A stretch of DNA of 64,000 nucleotides from Entoloma clypeatum (lineage: Eukaryota; Basidiomycota; Agaricomycetes; Agaricales; Entolomataceae): NCBI GenBank assembly GCA_963565915.1, contig OY751487.1:1-64000 (forward strand), written 5' to 3'. Below the pieces are notes generated by a model. It had not been told where the DNA came from. It saw only the letters and a program-made list of their open reading frames with translations, and did not search any database. The translations under genes and the position numbers were made by a program. Shown piece by piece: positions 31,821-43,477 of the stretch (position 1 is its first letter; every line of letters starts with the position of its first letter).

Positions 31821-34252
31821 GAAGAAGGGGTGATGGCAAGAAAAAAATGAAAAATATCGTGCACGTGCCTATGGCCTGCAGAGATCACCTGATTAGAAAG
31901 AAATAAGCAGTGAGATCGAAGCTCGTCTAATTCATCAAGTATCGGGAAGACAGCCCTGTCGACAACTAATGAATAAATAAAGACTCGTCTTCAATGCCCC
32001 GCCATTTCTCGAAGCTCATCCGAATACGAATTGTGCAAGCACCGCTGTTAATTAAGTATACCAGATATTGGGCATTTCTCCTTTTTCGTCATCCTGAAAC
32101 GGAGTGAGCAGATTGACTCACGTCACTCAACGTCACTCATCTCATTCCCAACCACCGTCTTCCCATTGAGAAGGGATGAGCTCTTCCAAACCTGCGACTA
32201 TGCCCATACCTCTTTCGACGCTCGGAGAGGGTAAATTTACCAACGAAAATATCTGTCAACAGCCTCCATCGGGAAAAACCCGAAACCTTCATTTGGCTTC
32301 ACAATGATCAACGAAGAAAATATGCACTCAGTGGACACGGTGAGCACTCATATTGCTCACTAAGTGCAATGATATTAAATTATAAAGGATTAAACTACAA
32401 TTAAATAGGATGAGGACTTGCTCTGAATAAAATATCACCGTAACGAAGGTCGGTCACAAATAGTATTTAATCATCAAAATTCTTTCCTCTGATTTAACTG
32501 TGAGTAATTGACATTGTCTCCGAAGCACTGTGTCTGAGCCGCGCTTCGCTGCCTCCGCCTCCTCCGTCTCCACCTGCAAGGTGGACGACAAAGGCAATCC
32601 GACAAGCTGAGTGTGAGTGTTGCAAACGCAGACACCAGACACAGAAATAAACGAGGAGGAGAGCAGTGTGGTTCTCGGCTGGCATAGGAGCTCGAGCATC
32701 AACGAGATGAGTATATCATTTAACTACATGAGGCAGAATGGTGATGGGGAAATGCGCCAAAACAGGGAGCCTGATGGCGAGGATATTGAGCCGGCGTCCA
32801 CTGAGGAGGATTTTGTCCCTTCAGAGCCGAAGAAGTCGAGCGCGATGGTGAACCCTTCGCCCTGCGATGGTCGTTTCGGGCAGATTTTGGCGAGGGGCGA
32901 TTTCGCATCTAAGGGAAAGTTTTGGGCACAGGCCCTGTGCCCCGCAGAAGTCGGGATATGGAGGTCAAATAAGTACTCCAAAAAGGCAATCACCAAATCC
33001 GCCGTGCAGACTTAAATAGTCGCAGCAAACTGCCCTTAAACGAGAACTTCTTGTCCTTCACCCACCACCTACCTTCCTCTGCGACGTTCGCGAGTGGAGG
33101 CTCATCCGGTTCATCTGCCAACGTGTCCATCGTGATGTTGAGAATGGCTATAGCAGTTGATTCCGGTGAGTGGCCATCCTCGAGCCATGATAGTCTTTGA
33201 TAGATGCCTTTCTTCCGCCCACTTCAACTCACTCACCCACAGTCAACCTATCCTCGCTATGCACATCTCCCGCGCTCTCAATATTTTCCTTTTTCGGGTT
33301 TCTCTGGGTATGTGTTTTATTGTTCTTGTTGCAAGGGTCGGGCAGAACCCTGTCACCACGTTCCCTGAATCTAGATAGCCGCCACAGGGTTCACGAGCTA
33401 TTGCATTGCATAATGTGCATTGTAAGTCTCACATCGCTTTCTGATTTCGTCAACCCTGTCTCAGCCTTCTGTTCAGTTCCCCGGCGACGAGTCGGCGTAG
33501 CGTAAGTCTTTCACTTTGTACGCCAGCTTCGAGGTCGTCTGATTTCATGTACGTACCACAGTTTAGCGTCTCTACAGCCTAAGTCGTCCTAAGTAGGCAG
33601 TACTACTAGTTTTTGTTTGATATCGATGTCCCTGTAAAGTTCTAGTACTTCGTTGCAATGTAAACATTTTTTGAACTACATATTTATATGAAGACAGGCC
33701 ATAACTTGAAGATGCAATCAGTGAATATGTTTTTAAATACCCAACATTTATCGTCAGTAAATAAACAAAATGAGGTCTAATATTTATTTAGTGAGTTGCG
33801 GTAACTCGATACCGCTCGGATTGCATTCAGATAAACGCCATGAAGCTCGTGAGGGCGATAAATAAAAATTACCTTTCGTTATGTATAATCACGAGCTATG
33901 TGCTCACATTTAGGATTCAGGTTTTTCCCGATGTCAACAGACGAGGATGATGATGACTGATGGAGCAAGTCCGCAGGGAGAAAATGAAGCCACGAAAAAC
34001 AACAATGAAGATCCAATGAGGATGAGAGGTGGATGCATACCTTGCCCTGTGAGTGTTTGTGCTGCTTGAAAACTGACAGAGGCCTGATGATCGTTCTTTG
34101 GCAACAGGTGGGAGGAGTTTGTTTCCTTCCCTGCTTTTGTTGAAAAAGTTCCTTTGGTGCCCAAGATACCTAGCAGAACCATAGTAAAAGTACTCAAAAG
34201 CAACTCCGTCATGTGAAAAAAACAAGGCATGAATTGTGGTATGATTGTTGAG
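31821..34252. other. Intergenic, AT-richer, no supported gene
   Basis: No recognisable coding region. A plus-strand ORF at 32617-33015 (132 codons) has no known motif. The stretch 33640-33900 is AT-rich with many TATTTA words. Confidence 0.45.
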
Positions 34253-34334
34253 TGACCGAGACTGGGGTCGAACCTGCAATCTCCTGATTAACTTGACATC
34301 ATAGTCAGATGCGATGCCATTTCGCCACACGGCC
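34253..34334 (-). tRNA. Degenerate tRNA-like sequence, Arg/Trp-like body, anticodon uncertain
   Basis: On the minus strand a D-arm region (TGGCGAAATGGCATCGC), an anticodon stem CTGA/TCAG and a T-loop GGTTCGACC occur in the right order and spacing. An acceptor GGCCGTG can pair with CTCGGTC with one mismatch and one G-T. The anticodon loop is 17 nt, as if it held a ~10-nt intron; read conventionally it gives anticodon ATG, which is not a normal tRNA. The T stem has one mismatch. Probably a pseudogene or a tRNA-derived relic. Confidence 0.45.
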
Positions 34335-34428
34335 AATTGGCAGCTTAGACTTTAAAACCATTCACAGGTCGTGACCAGATGGACGTGACTCAAAACAGTT
34401 TGCGAGTCAACCCATGTCATGTCACCCT

Positions 34429-34884
34429 CTTCTTCTAACCACCACCATCAATTGTTAGGCGCCCGCGCTTTTCATTGATCCGTGCTGGTTGTAGTAGCAC
34501 AGTAGCATCCAACACATCCTCTGTGCAGGTCTGGGTCTCTGACCCTGCGTTGATACTACGATCTCGTCCTTCATGCCTCGCAAGAAGCCTTCCAAGCAGC
34601 AGAATGCACCTAGTGTGCCCATTCCTGGCACTCCCCCCCGTAACAATGATCTTCTCCCAGATAATCATCCTCTCCACAAATACTTGGTTCGCCCCATTTT
34701 TGCCAACATAGAACACACCAATTTCCTTGGTGATCTCGAACTGCTCATCGCCCAGTCTTCTGACCTTGACGCTATCGGCTCCCACCTACGGGCTGGCCGA
34801 AAAGCCATCGACGGCATCCTCATAGAAATGGGGCTGGCCACTGAACCGACGAAAGACGAACTTATGTTCTTCACCCGAACCGTC
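34429..34884 (+). mobile_element. LINE copy 1, 5' end and start of its ORF
   Basis: Begins CCCTCTTCTTCTAACCACCACC, shortened here to CCCTCTTCTTCTAACC, the same start seen after the poly(A) at 42736. From 34573 an ORF begins MPRKKPSKQQNAPSVPIPG and continues LLIAQSSDLDAIGSHLRAGR until the 119-bp inverted-repeat element at 34885. This is the N-terminal region of a non-LTR element ORF; the endonuclease and RT core do not follow, so most of the element is deleted. Confidence 0.65.
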
Positions 34885-35003
34885 CATCAGCAAATCAGAC
34901 ATGTGCTACAGAGCACTACATAGCACTCTGTAGCATACATTCCTGAGAATGTAGTGCCCTATAGTGCTCATAGCAGCCATAGCACATGTCTGATTTGCTG
35001 ATG
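34885..35003. mobile_element. 119-bp inverted-repeat element (MITE-like), copy 1
   Basis: Terminal inverted repeats start CATCAGCAAATCAGACATGT and end with its reverse complement. The inside contains further palindromes (GCTACAGAG / CTCTGTAGC). It is flanked by TC on both sides (2-bp duplication). It matches 59315-59433 over the full 119 bp with few differences and has no coding capacity. Confidence 0.85.
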
Positions 35004-36126
35004 TCTCTCCGTCATACCCTATCGTTCGACTACCTGGTCAACCCCCCCTCCAAGTCAAGGCCTTCTGGCGCTACCTCGGCTTCTTTTTCGATCGTCGTCT
35101 GACCTTCAATGAGCACAGACGCTCCTATGCCACCAAGGCGCTCACATCCATTCCCCTCCTCCTTGGCAACTCCTCATGCGGTCTCTCACCCCGCCTTAAA
35201 CGCCTCCTGTACGTGTCGTGCGTCATGCCGATTCTCACTTACGGATGCCAACTCTGGTACTATAACGGTCCACACCTCAAAACCGCTTCCAACCTTTTGA
35301 ACTCGGTCCACTACAGAGCTGCCAGATGGATCACAGGTGCTTTCAATCGGTCGCCTACCGGGGGTGTCCTCGCTATTGCGGGGCTCATGCCTGCCAGACA
35401 ACACATCACCAAGTTAGTGCAGCGCTCTCGTATCAGAGCCGCCCAGCTTCCTGTCACTCACCCTGTCGTCTGCGAGCTTTTGCTCAAGGCGGAGGATAAG
35501 ACCCTTAGCCCAATCGTTGACATTCAAAACCTGATGATCACCGTCAAACTTGAGAGATCCGACTACCTTAGCGACGAGGCTCGCCCGGGAAATCACATAC
35601 TCGATCTCTACCCAGATTTGTTCATCTGGGATGCCCCACAGGTCGACGACGACAAGAAGCGTTACACCTACCTTAAAGACATCCTCACCACGGCTGAGGA
35701 AGAAAACCATCAAGCAGCCTTCTGCGTTGCCGCCCGACCCAGCGTTGGTAAGACATTGTCGTCGGCAGTCGCGGTAGTCCGCTTTGCCCCCTCCATTGGT
35801 CGTCATGCTCAAGACCTCCATATGACCAGAGCCAGCGCAGGCAGAAGTCTCGCCCCCGAGACTCTCATCGTTGCCACCCTCCTTGGCCTTAGCAAGGTCA
35901 TTACACACGCACCTTATGTCACGGAGATTCATATCTTCACCCGGAACATACAGGCTGTCCGACTCGCCCTCGATACAGGCTGTCCGACTCGCCCTCGATA
36001 CAGGCTCCATTCATGCAGGCCACTCTGTCTCATGCAGCATTTCCCGTCTCCTCCAGCCCTTCCTCGCTGGAGCTGGCGTCATCCATGTCCATCTCGACAC
36101 ACCTCTCACGTCTGAGTGGGGTTCTG
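35004..36126 (+). pseudogene. LINE copy 1, RT thumb and RNase H region (before copia insertion)
   Basis: The frame from 35004 reads FWRYLGFFFDRRLTFNEH, then RLKRLLYVSCVMPILTYGCQ and RAARWITGAFNRSPTGGVLA. This is the post-catalytic RT region of basidiomycete LINEs, followed by an RNase H-like domain. The polymerase core (YADD) is missing. A perfect 25-bp tandem duplication at 35951-36000 shifts the frame. The reading frame resumes beyond the copia element at 41915. Confidence 0.78.
36122..36126. repeat. Target-site duplication TTCTG (left)
   Basis: Matches 41910-41914 on the other side of the copia element. Confidence 0.85.
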
Positions 36127-36435
36127 TGTTGAAGTTCCACCTGGGCGCTAGCCACAGGTGTACTGAGCAACATAGCTACAGTGGAAGTACTCTACGATAC
36201 CGCTATGGTCACTTACATGGTTTGGAGGGGTAAGGCTGGTGAGAGCGGTTGAGGCTGGTAAGAGTGATGGAACTGGTTAAGAGTCAAGAGACAACTTGTT
36301 GATATAGACAGTTTCCTGGTCTTATATACCATACTACTGTTTGTACCAACCAAACAAGTAGGTAATGAAGATATGTAAAGGTCACGTGATGTAATCTAAT
36401 CTAATCTAATCTACGTGATGGGAAAAGTTTCAACA
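36127..36435 (-). repeat. 3' LTR of copia element 1 (309 bp)
   Basis: Begins TGTTGAAG and ends TTCAACA on the plus strand. Matches 41601-41909 with about three substitutions. It is followed by a C7 run at 36434-36442, which on the minus strand is a polypurine tract next to the LTR. It contains four TAATC units (GTAATCTAATCTAATC). Confidence 0.9.
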
Positions 36436-36510
36436 CCCCCCCATATTTAGTACATACTTCTAAATACATCTTACTTTTTCCCACATATATATTTAGGTAC
36501 TCTGTTTCGC

Positions 36511-38204
36511 CTAGTTTTTTATCAATCCGAAGTACGGGATAAACTTGGAAAAGAGGATTTTTCCCAGATTTTTAGTTAAAAGGTCTGCAGGGTTGTTCAC
36601 TCCTTCAATGAATTCGACCGTAATTATCCCTTCAGAGACTTTTTCTCTGATGAAGTGGAATCGCACGTCAATGTGCTTGGATCGCTTCTCAGTTACAGGG
36701 TTGGATGCGATAAAGACGGAGCCATTGTTATCTCCATAGATCAGTACTGATCCGATCTGCATTCCAAGTTCGGCAAGCATGCTTCTCAGCCATGTTGCTG
36801 CGCGACTGCGTCTGATAACGCCATATACTCTGCTTCTGTGGAAGAGAGGGCGATGGTCTTTTGCGCCGATGATACCCATGTCACTGCTCCAGACGCCAGT
36901 GATATGAAGAAGCCAGTGGTAGACCTCCTCGTGTTTTCATCTGACGCCCAGTCGGAGTCTGTGAATGCATAGATTCCTTTCCCTGAGTCGCCATCATACA
37001 TGATTGCATAATTTTTTGTCGCCTTCAGATACCTGCAAATATCCCTAGCCACTTCTAAATGGCGTTTGGTGGGATTTGCGGAAAACTGCGACATTTTAAT
37101 CACGGCAAAACAGATGTCTGGCCTTGTTCCAATCATCAGATATAGAAGTGATCCGATGACGGATTGGTACTTTGATCGAAGTTCTGCATTGGGTTCATCG
37201 TCGGACACCATGGGTTTGTAGCCCATAGGAAGTGGGGTATGGGTGGCGTTAGATTCGCTCATCCCCATTCGTTCGAGTATTTTCTCAAGGTAAGGTACTT
37301 GATTGATGAAGATACGTTTCCCGCGTTGCCTTATTTGGATAGAGAGAAATTCTTTCGGTTCCCCATCAGGCACAAGGTGCCCTAGGTCCCTACATTCCCA
37401 TGTGGTCATGAAGGCCTTCTTTTTCTCTAGCGTATATTCCTGGTTTGTGCCGAGAAAAGCAGAGTTGTCGACATAGATGACGGCGATTACAATTTCCCCG
37501 TTGGTACTTTTGTGAATGAACACTCCCGCATCGGAGTGAAGCCGGACAAAGCCGAGCTTTTTCATGGAGGAATCAAGTTCCCTCCACCAGGCTAATGCGG
37601 CCTGCTTAAGTCCATATAGAGCTTTGAATAGTTGGTACACGAGGTGTTCTTTCCCTTTTACTATGTAGCCCTCAGGCTGTCGCATGTAAATGACTTCACG
37701 GAGCGTTCCATAGAGGAAGGCTGATGAGACGTCCAAAAGTGTCATGAACCACCCTTCAAGGGCTGTCAATGCCAGTATTAGTCGGACGGTTTCATATCTT
37801 ATGACTGGTGAGAAGATCTGATCAAAGTCGATCCCTTCTACCTGTGAAAAGCCTTTTGCGACAAGGCGTGCTTTCAGACGCCCGTCGGATTTTTCGTTAT
37901 AAACCCATTTGTTCCTTAGAGCTTTCCTCCCTGCAGGCAGGGGTACTAGCTCCGTGATCACCCCGCGGCGTTTGAGCATGTCTAGCTCTTTATGTTCAGC
38001 TGCATACCAGTCTTCTTTATTTGGAAGAGGGTATATGTCTTTATGGGACATTTCAACAATGCCAACTTGGACTGATATCGCCTCCATCAGGAGGTCATTC
38101 ATCCATGCTGTTTGACCGCCCAATCTCCGTCTTCGATCTAATTTTTCAAGATCAGACGCTGGAGTGTCTTCCCCATAGATGCTTCCTGGCATCTTCCAAA
38201 CTCG
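36511..38204 (-). pseudogene. Copia element 1 RT and RNase H (frameshifted)
   Basis: RT starts in WVYNEKSDGRLKARLVAKGF, with motifs LDVSSAFLYG and ALYGLKQAALAWW. The catalytic box reads YVDNS instead of YVDD. RNase H follows with DSDWASDENTRRSTTGF and SSTEAEYMALSDAV. A single-base loss near 36795 shifts the frame, and the last domain part (IYGDNNGSVFIASNP, HIDVRFHFIREKV) continues in another frame to 36511. It is separated from the upstream gag-integrase frame only by an in-frame TGA at 38205-38207. Confidence 0.86.
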
Positions 38205-41200
38205 TCATTCCCTGATCGGTCGATCTGGTACTTGCTCGGGTTCCGGAGTGGGTATTCGCGGTTCGTCATCAGGCTCACTGGCAGGCAATTCGTTGTCTGA
38301 TTCAGGTTGATCCTGTTCAATGGGAACTGGGTCATGAGGTGTTTCGTTGTGACTATCGTCGTCATTGCTGCTGGGAATGAGATCCTCAAACTCATCAGCC
38401 GGCTCTGGGTCTTCCATTTCTGGGTGGTTTTCTGGCAACGGGTCGATATGGCATCTAGGGTACTTGCTTTCATCAAAGATAGCTTTCCCGCCCATGAAAA
38501 TCATGTTGGTCTCAGGATCCATGAAGCGGTATCCTTTGACTCCTGGTTTCAATCCGAGATAAATTATCAATTGGGATCTTGATTCCAGGGAGTTCCTATG
38601 TTTCTCCTTTGGGATATATACATATGCTTGACATCCAAATACTCTGATGCTGGACATGTCGGGGATCTCATTGGTCACCCTGAAGTAAGGGGTTTTCCAT
38701 TCAAGACACTGCATGGGGGTTCTGTTGTAGAGAAATGCTGCGTGTTCCAAACAGAATTCCCACCACATGGGCGGTAAGCATGCATTGAAGCGCAATGCCT
38801 GAGATTTTTCCCATAGTGTTCGATTGATCCTTTCTGCTCTACCATTCTGCTGGTGCTGATATGGGAGCGTGACGTCGATCAGAATTCCATGATCGGCAAG
38901 TACATCTTTGTATTCGTCAAATTCTCCACCTCCATCAACTCGCCACTTCTTAGGAGTAGTGGCAAATTGGTTCTGGATCATCGCAAGAAACTGTCTTAGT
39001 GCCGTAATGGCACCAGACTTTTTCCTAAGCAAGACGACCCAGACATGAGATGAAAAATCATCCAAAAACGTGAGGAAGTATTTGTACTTGTGGTACGATG
39101 TCGTGGATATCTGTTTCAGGTCTGAATGAATCAGATCGAAGGGTTTGACAGCCCTCGTCCTTGAATTGGGGTATGACTGATTCGGCATTTTCCCTTTGAG
39201 ACACCCTGTGCAGTTTTCCTGTGATTTCTCACGTACTAATGTTTTGGGTACTCCTTTGGTACTGGTGGGAATCTTATTGAGCGCCTGGTCATTTGGGTGG
39301 CCAAGGCGTTTGTGCCAGGTTTCAACAGTGATTTTGCTAGATAAAGCATGGATCTGGTCATGGCGTATTTCAGTGTTTAACCAATAAATGGTTTGTCTGA
39401 GAATGTGAGGTGAGAACTGTATTTTGTTCTGTCCTTTGGAGATGTTGATTTCTCCACGCATTCCGTCTACTTTGTAACCGTGATTAAGGAAGACACCTAG
39501 GGACAATAGGCGTGTGTCCATGTCCGGAATGTAGAATACAGGTCGGAGAAGATGGGTTTTTACTTCCCCGTTTAGGGTATGCTGTACTGGAACGGCCCCA
39601 ACTCCGAGAATTTCCAGTTTCTTTCCCTTTTCAGCTGTTTGGACAAATCGCTTAGCCTTGAGAGGCCTGTAGTATGCGAAGTCTTTAAACTCATGGGTAA
39701 AGTGTAATGATGCACTGGAATCTAAGATCCACTGAGCGCGTTCTCTCTCTTTGCAGTGTGTGCAGGACGCGAAATGTTTGATATATTTTTTGTACAGATC
39801 ATCGCTAAAGAGATCTATACTATCTGCATTGGTACTGGCTAATATATATTCAAATGTCTGTGCGTGATTATTAGCATTTCCCATTTGGTCAAGTTTGAGA
39901 GAGGAATGTGACAAACCGTCAAGTTCAATCAGCCCTTCTTCAAATTGTTCCGGCCCCATCCGCTCGCTTTGATGGTCTATGTCCATCATCCTAAGGGTTT
40001 GGTCCAGCGGCGGAGTAACTCGACGCTGCTTGGACGGTCTTTCGTCTTCTTCTGGGATAATCGTATCCAGAATGCGAAGGTTTGACCCTGAGGGGCGAGC
40101 ACCAATGCCGCGCACGAGTTTGCGAACATGGTCGTTCTTCTTCCACACGGATGGTTTTCCAGAAGGAAGCCCGGTGTACTGTGACGGAGGGGGGTTCATG
40201 CGTTGCAGGAGCGACTGCATTTTTCCGGAATCGGGCTGTGCGGTACTTGTCATTTTCCCTCGGCCAGTGATGGTGGTGAAGGACGGTGCCGGAAGAGGAG
40301 GGAAGTGGATGGCGGGAGCAACAAACTCAACCGTTTCTTCCACATGGTCGGACGTGTTGTCTGCAGTGTTGGCACTTTTCTTTTGGTTGCGCCAGCGTCC
40401 TTTTCCCTTCTTTTTTTCAAAAGTGGTACTAGGGTCAGTCGAGTTAGGCTGCTCATCAGCGTCGTTCTGCAAGGTACTCGGCTTTTGCTGCTTTTCCCAT
40501 TTGGGGTCCTGCCCCTTGCGCTTTGTCCCGGAAATTTTCCGGGCCTGCTCATTGGACGCATGAGTAGACCCGACCGAATACTTGCGCCTGTATTCAGAGA
40601 TGATGCTTTCGGCGACGGCCTTGTAGGTGAAATCGTCGGCGTCGTAGACCTGGAAAAGGGCGGTGGAGAGTGACGACCAGGCATCGGGAATTGCATTGGC
40701 CAGGATCATTGCCTGCATCAGATCGGGGATGATAAAGTTCGAATCGGCAAGCCGGGTGAAAAGAGACCCCAGGCGTTCGATTTCAGGCACGGGGTCGCGT
40801 CCAGACAGTTTGAAGGTGGCGGCGGCCTTGAAGTCGCCGAAGATGACAGCCGGGGATACCTTGGAGTAGGCATCCTTTAGCGTTTTCCACGCGCCAAGTG
40901 CTGAGGTGCTGTCTTTGATGTGTCGCCTGATCGCCTCAGAGACTTTCAGACGGATCGCTCCAAGGGCTGTGTCGTCGTCCCTAATCCAGGCCTTTTCTTC
41001 CTTGCGGAAGCCGGGCTGGTCAACAGTGGTAACCAGCACAGGAGGAGCAGCGGCGGTGGGACTGGGAGTGGAGACCGTAGTGGTGAAGTCGGTGATCACG
41101 GGACGAGTGATGTCGCCAGAGACGATGCGCCAGACTCCTTGATGGAGGAGGTAAGACTTCATTTTCTCGGCCCAGCTCTGGTAGTCGATGCCGTCAAAGG

Positions 41201-41241
41201 CGGTGATGATGTCGAGGGCAGAACGAGAGGTAGACATTTTA
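38205..41241 (-). CDS. Copia element 1 gag-protease-integrase
   Basis: A frame of about 1010 codons starting at MSTSRSALDI (an upstream in-frame ATG is at 41294). The gag part includes SWAEKMKSYLLHQGVWRIV. The protease box is WILDSSASLHFTHEF. The GAG-pre-integrase histidines and cysteines are in WHKRLGHPNDQAL and CTGCLKGKM. The integrase core is intact (SDLKQI, DGGGEFDEYKD, QQNGRAERINRTLWEKSQ), with a C-terminal FGCQAYVYIPKEKH region. The frame ends with a TGA that replaces a probable CGA; sequence beyond continues in frame into RT. I saw no CCHC zinc knuckle. Confidence 0.88.
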
Positions 41242-41584
41242 GATGAATCTAAAAAAGGGTTCCCAATCAGTGATGTGTTATGAATATGATTCAAGAAAAC
41301 AATTTAAATGATTCCTTATGACATATTCCCTTTAGGAATAGCGGTCATGGGAAAACCCTTTATATGTCAGAAACGTATAAGGTGCGATCAACGTTTCCAC
41401 ATGGAGTGTACTAGGTCAATCCCCTTAGGGACGTCTCATGACAGGTACTTGTCGTAATGACGTTCCCAGGTTCATATGTGAAGAAGTAAGACTCAGAACC
41501 TAGATCTTTCGATCGGTTCTTTGCCAACCAGGGTAGAGTGGGCAGGTACTCGCTGTTGCCAGCGTTTCCCAAGTCCCTCTGCTA

Positions 41585-41600
41585 TCCGGGGCCCATAACC
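41585..41600 (-). promoter_or_regulatory. Possible primer binding site of copia element 1
   Basis: On the minus strand, directly after the 5' LTR, the sequence reads GGTTATGGGCCC. This resembles the complement of the anticodon stem-loop of initiator tRNA-Met (GGGCTCATAACC) with one G-T position. Copia elements are known to prime from an internally cleaved initiator tRNA. Confidence 0.45.
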
Positions 41601-41909
41601 TGTTGAAGTTCCACCTGGGCGCTAGCCACAGGTGTACTGAGCAACATAGCTACAGTGGAAGTACTCTATGATACCGCTATGGTCACTTACATGGTTTGGA
41701 GGGGTAAGGCTGGTGAGAGCGGTTGAGGCTGGTAAGAGTGATGGAGCTGGTTAAGAGTCAAGAGACAACTTGTTGATATAGACAGTTTCCTGGTCTTATA
41801 TACCATACTACTGTTTGTACCAACCAAACAAGTATGTAATGAAGATATGTAAAGGTCACGTGATGTAATCTAATCTAATCTAATCTACGTGATGGGAAAA
41901 GTTTCAACA
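41601..41909 (-). repeat. 5' LTR of copia element 1 (309 bp)
   Basis: Begins TGTTGAAG and ends TTCAACA on the plus strand; same length as the left LTR. It is followed by the right TTCTG target copy (41910-41914). Confidence 0.9.
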
Positions 41910-42691
41910 TTCTGCCTTCCCCGACCCCTCATGTCACTTCAAATCGACCCAAGGAACAGCCTTGTCTCCTCTGTCGCCCAACTTTGCCCGTACCGCTGCC
42001 GCCACCAGTGCCGTAGACGGATGGCGCCAACTTCATTCTGCCCCCGAATTCAGAGGTCGCTCCTTCCTCCCTCTCCACACCGGAGACAAACAGAAGGTAT
42101 TCCAGCCGGACCACGTCAAAGGTGGACCCTGGCTCAATTCCTGGGCGGGCAACAACAACGCGCTGTTCGCTCACCTCACCCGCGCCACCCTGGGCCATGC
42201 CCCCATTGGTGCATACAGACAACGCTTCAAACATCCAGGCCCATTTACATGCGCCTGCGACAATGACACTCTTGAGACGGTTGATCACCTCCTCCACAGA
42301 TGTCCTCTCTTTGATAGGGACGACGCCTCCAACAAACGGTACAACATCGGCAATTTCCTGGGGATGCTCGCAAACCATCCCGCGTTATTCGCCTTTCCCC
42401 CACCCTAACTTATCGGGTGAGCTTCAGTGTTATGTTTTCTTTCTTTCACGGTCTCTTTAATTACTACGGTCTCTGCCTACGGGCGTATGTAGTTTATATA
42501 CGGGGTCTGTTCTGGTGGACTTGATCCATGGGCGGACCCCACTCTCGGATACTTATATATTTCTCTCCGCACATGTGCCGTGACCACAGGGCATTACTCT
42601 CCAATACTCTCGTATGTAGTTCTTGTTAAATTTGTAACTTAGTGTACAAGACCGGACTGCGATCGGGCGCCGGAATATAAATTGAGGTTTT
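41910..42691 (+). pseudogene. LINE copy 1, C-terminal region and 3' UTR (after copia insertion)
   Basis: Removing the copia element and one TTCTG joins the frame SEWGSAFPDP across the insertion. The frame continues ARTAAATSAVDGWRQLHSA, then NNNALFAHLTRATLGHAPIG and a zinc-knuckle-like end TCACDNDTLETVDHLLHRC, typical of fungal LINE C-termini. The stop is at 42406-42408. The 3' UTR runs to a poly(A). Confidence 0.8.
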
Positions 42692-42694
42692 AAA

Positions 42695-42732
<38 letters not shown>

Positions 42733-42735
42733 AAA
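42692..42735 (+). repeat. Poly(A) tail of LINE copy 1
   Basis: About 40 A residues interrupted by two G, directly followed by the 5' end of LINE copy 2. Confidence 0.85.
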
Positions 42736-42885
42736 CCCTCTTCTTCTAACCACCACCATCGATTGTTAGGTGCCCGCGCTTTTCATCGATCCGTGCTGGT
42801 TGTAGTAGCACAGTAGCATCCAACACATCCTCTGTGCAGGTCTGGGTCTCTGACCCTGCGTTGATACTACGATCTCGTCCTTCAT
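42736..42885 (+). mobile_element. LINE copy 2, 5' end only
   Basis: About 150 bp matching 34429-34577 with few changes, joined to the poly(A) of copy 1. It is cut right before the ATG codon region (TTCAT) by the LTR that starts at 42886. Confidence 0.75.
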
Positions 42886-43273
42886 TGTTACGGACTTACC
42901 GGTTTGTATGTTACGCACTTTTCCCTTGCATTGTGCCTTCGTTATTTCTTTGACTCATCAGACCGCTTATTCATTTACCTTTACTCTACCATTCTCCTTT
43001 AGTATACTTCGCTCCTGCGCTGACTCGCACTCCGCAGTAGGGATTACTCAGTCCGCAGTCGTCTGACTCACTTCGCACTGCCTTTCCGCAGTTACTGACT
43101 CATCCGCACTGCCTTCCGCAGCTACTGACTCACTCGCTACCGCTCGTAACCAGTACTATATAAACCCCATGTACCATAGCTACATTCCTTAGATTTAGCA
43201 ATCACTTTGCTCTTCGCCTTTCCACTTCCTGCATACTCTGCCCGAACCTTGGAACGGTTTGTTAAGCATAACA
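42886..43273 (+). repeat. Probable 5' LTR of Ty3/gypsy element 1
   Basis: Starts TGTTACGG at the break in LINE copy 2 and ends ...GCATAACA, with TGTTA/TAACA terminal inverted repeats. It contains a promoter-like TATATAAACC near 43156 and several GCAGTTACTGACTC repeats. No matching 3' copy is seen in the window. Confidence 0.55.
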
Positions 43274-43477
43274 AGTTGCTAAATCTCGTTAGGTTCGCCC
43301 AGAGCGAAGAGAGCAACTACCAGACGAGTCAAGACGTCACGCTTCTTTGAAGACTTCACCAGTAACCCATTCAGCACGCCAGAAGCCCGACAGGAGGAGC
43401 TAAGTCCTCGAGACAGTATCGATTTTACACTCATCCAGCAGTACATCGAATCGGAGATCCGTCGCATCCTACAGCAG

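Larger units (their letters stand above)
36127..41909 (-). mobile_element. Ty1/copia element 1, full structure, inserted in LINE copy 1
   Basis: Two 309-bp LTRs, a 5-bp target duplication, a polypurine tract, a primer-site-like sequence next to the 5' LTR, and a gag-protease-integrase-RT-RNase H order all on the minus strand. The LTR identity of about 99% indicates a fairly recent insertion, but pol has a nonsense codon, a frameshift and an altered RT active site. Confidence 0.9.
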
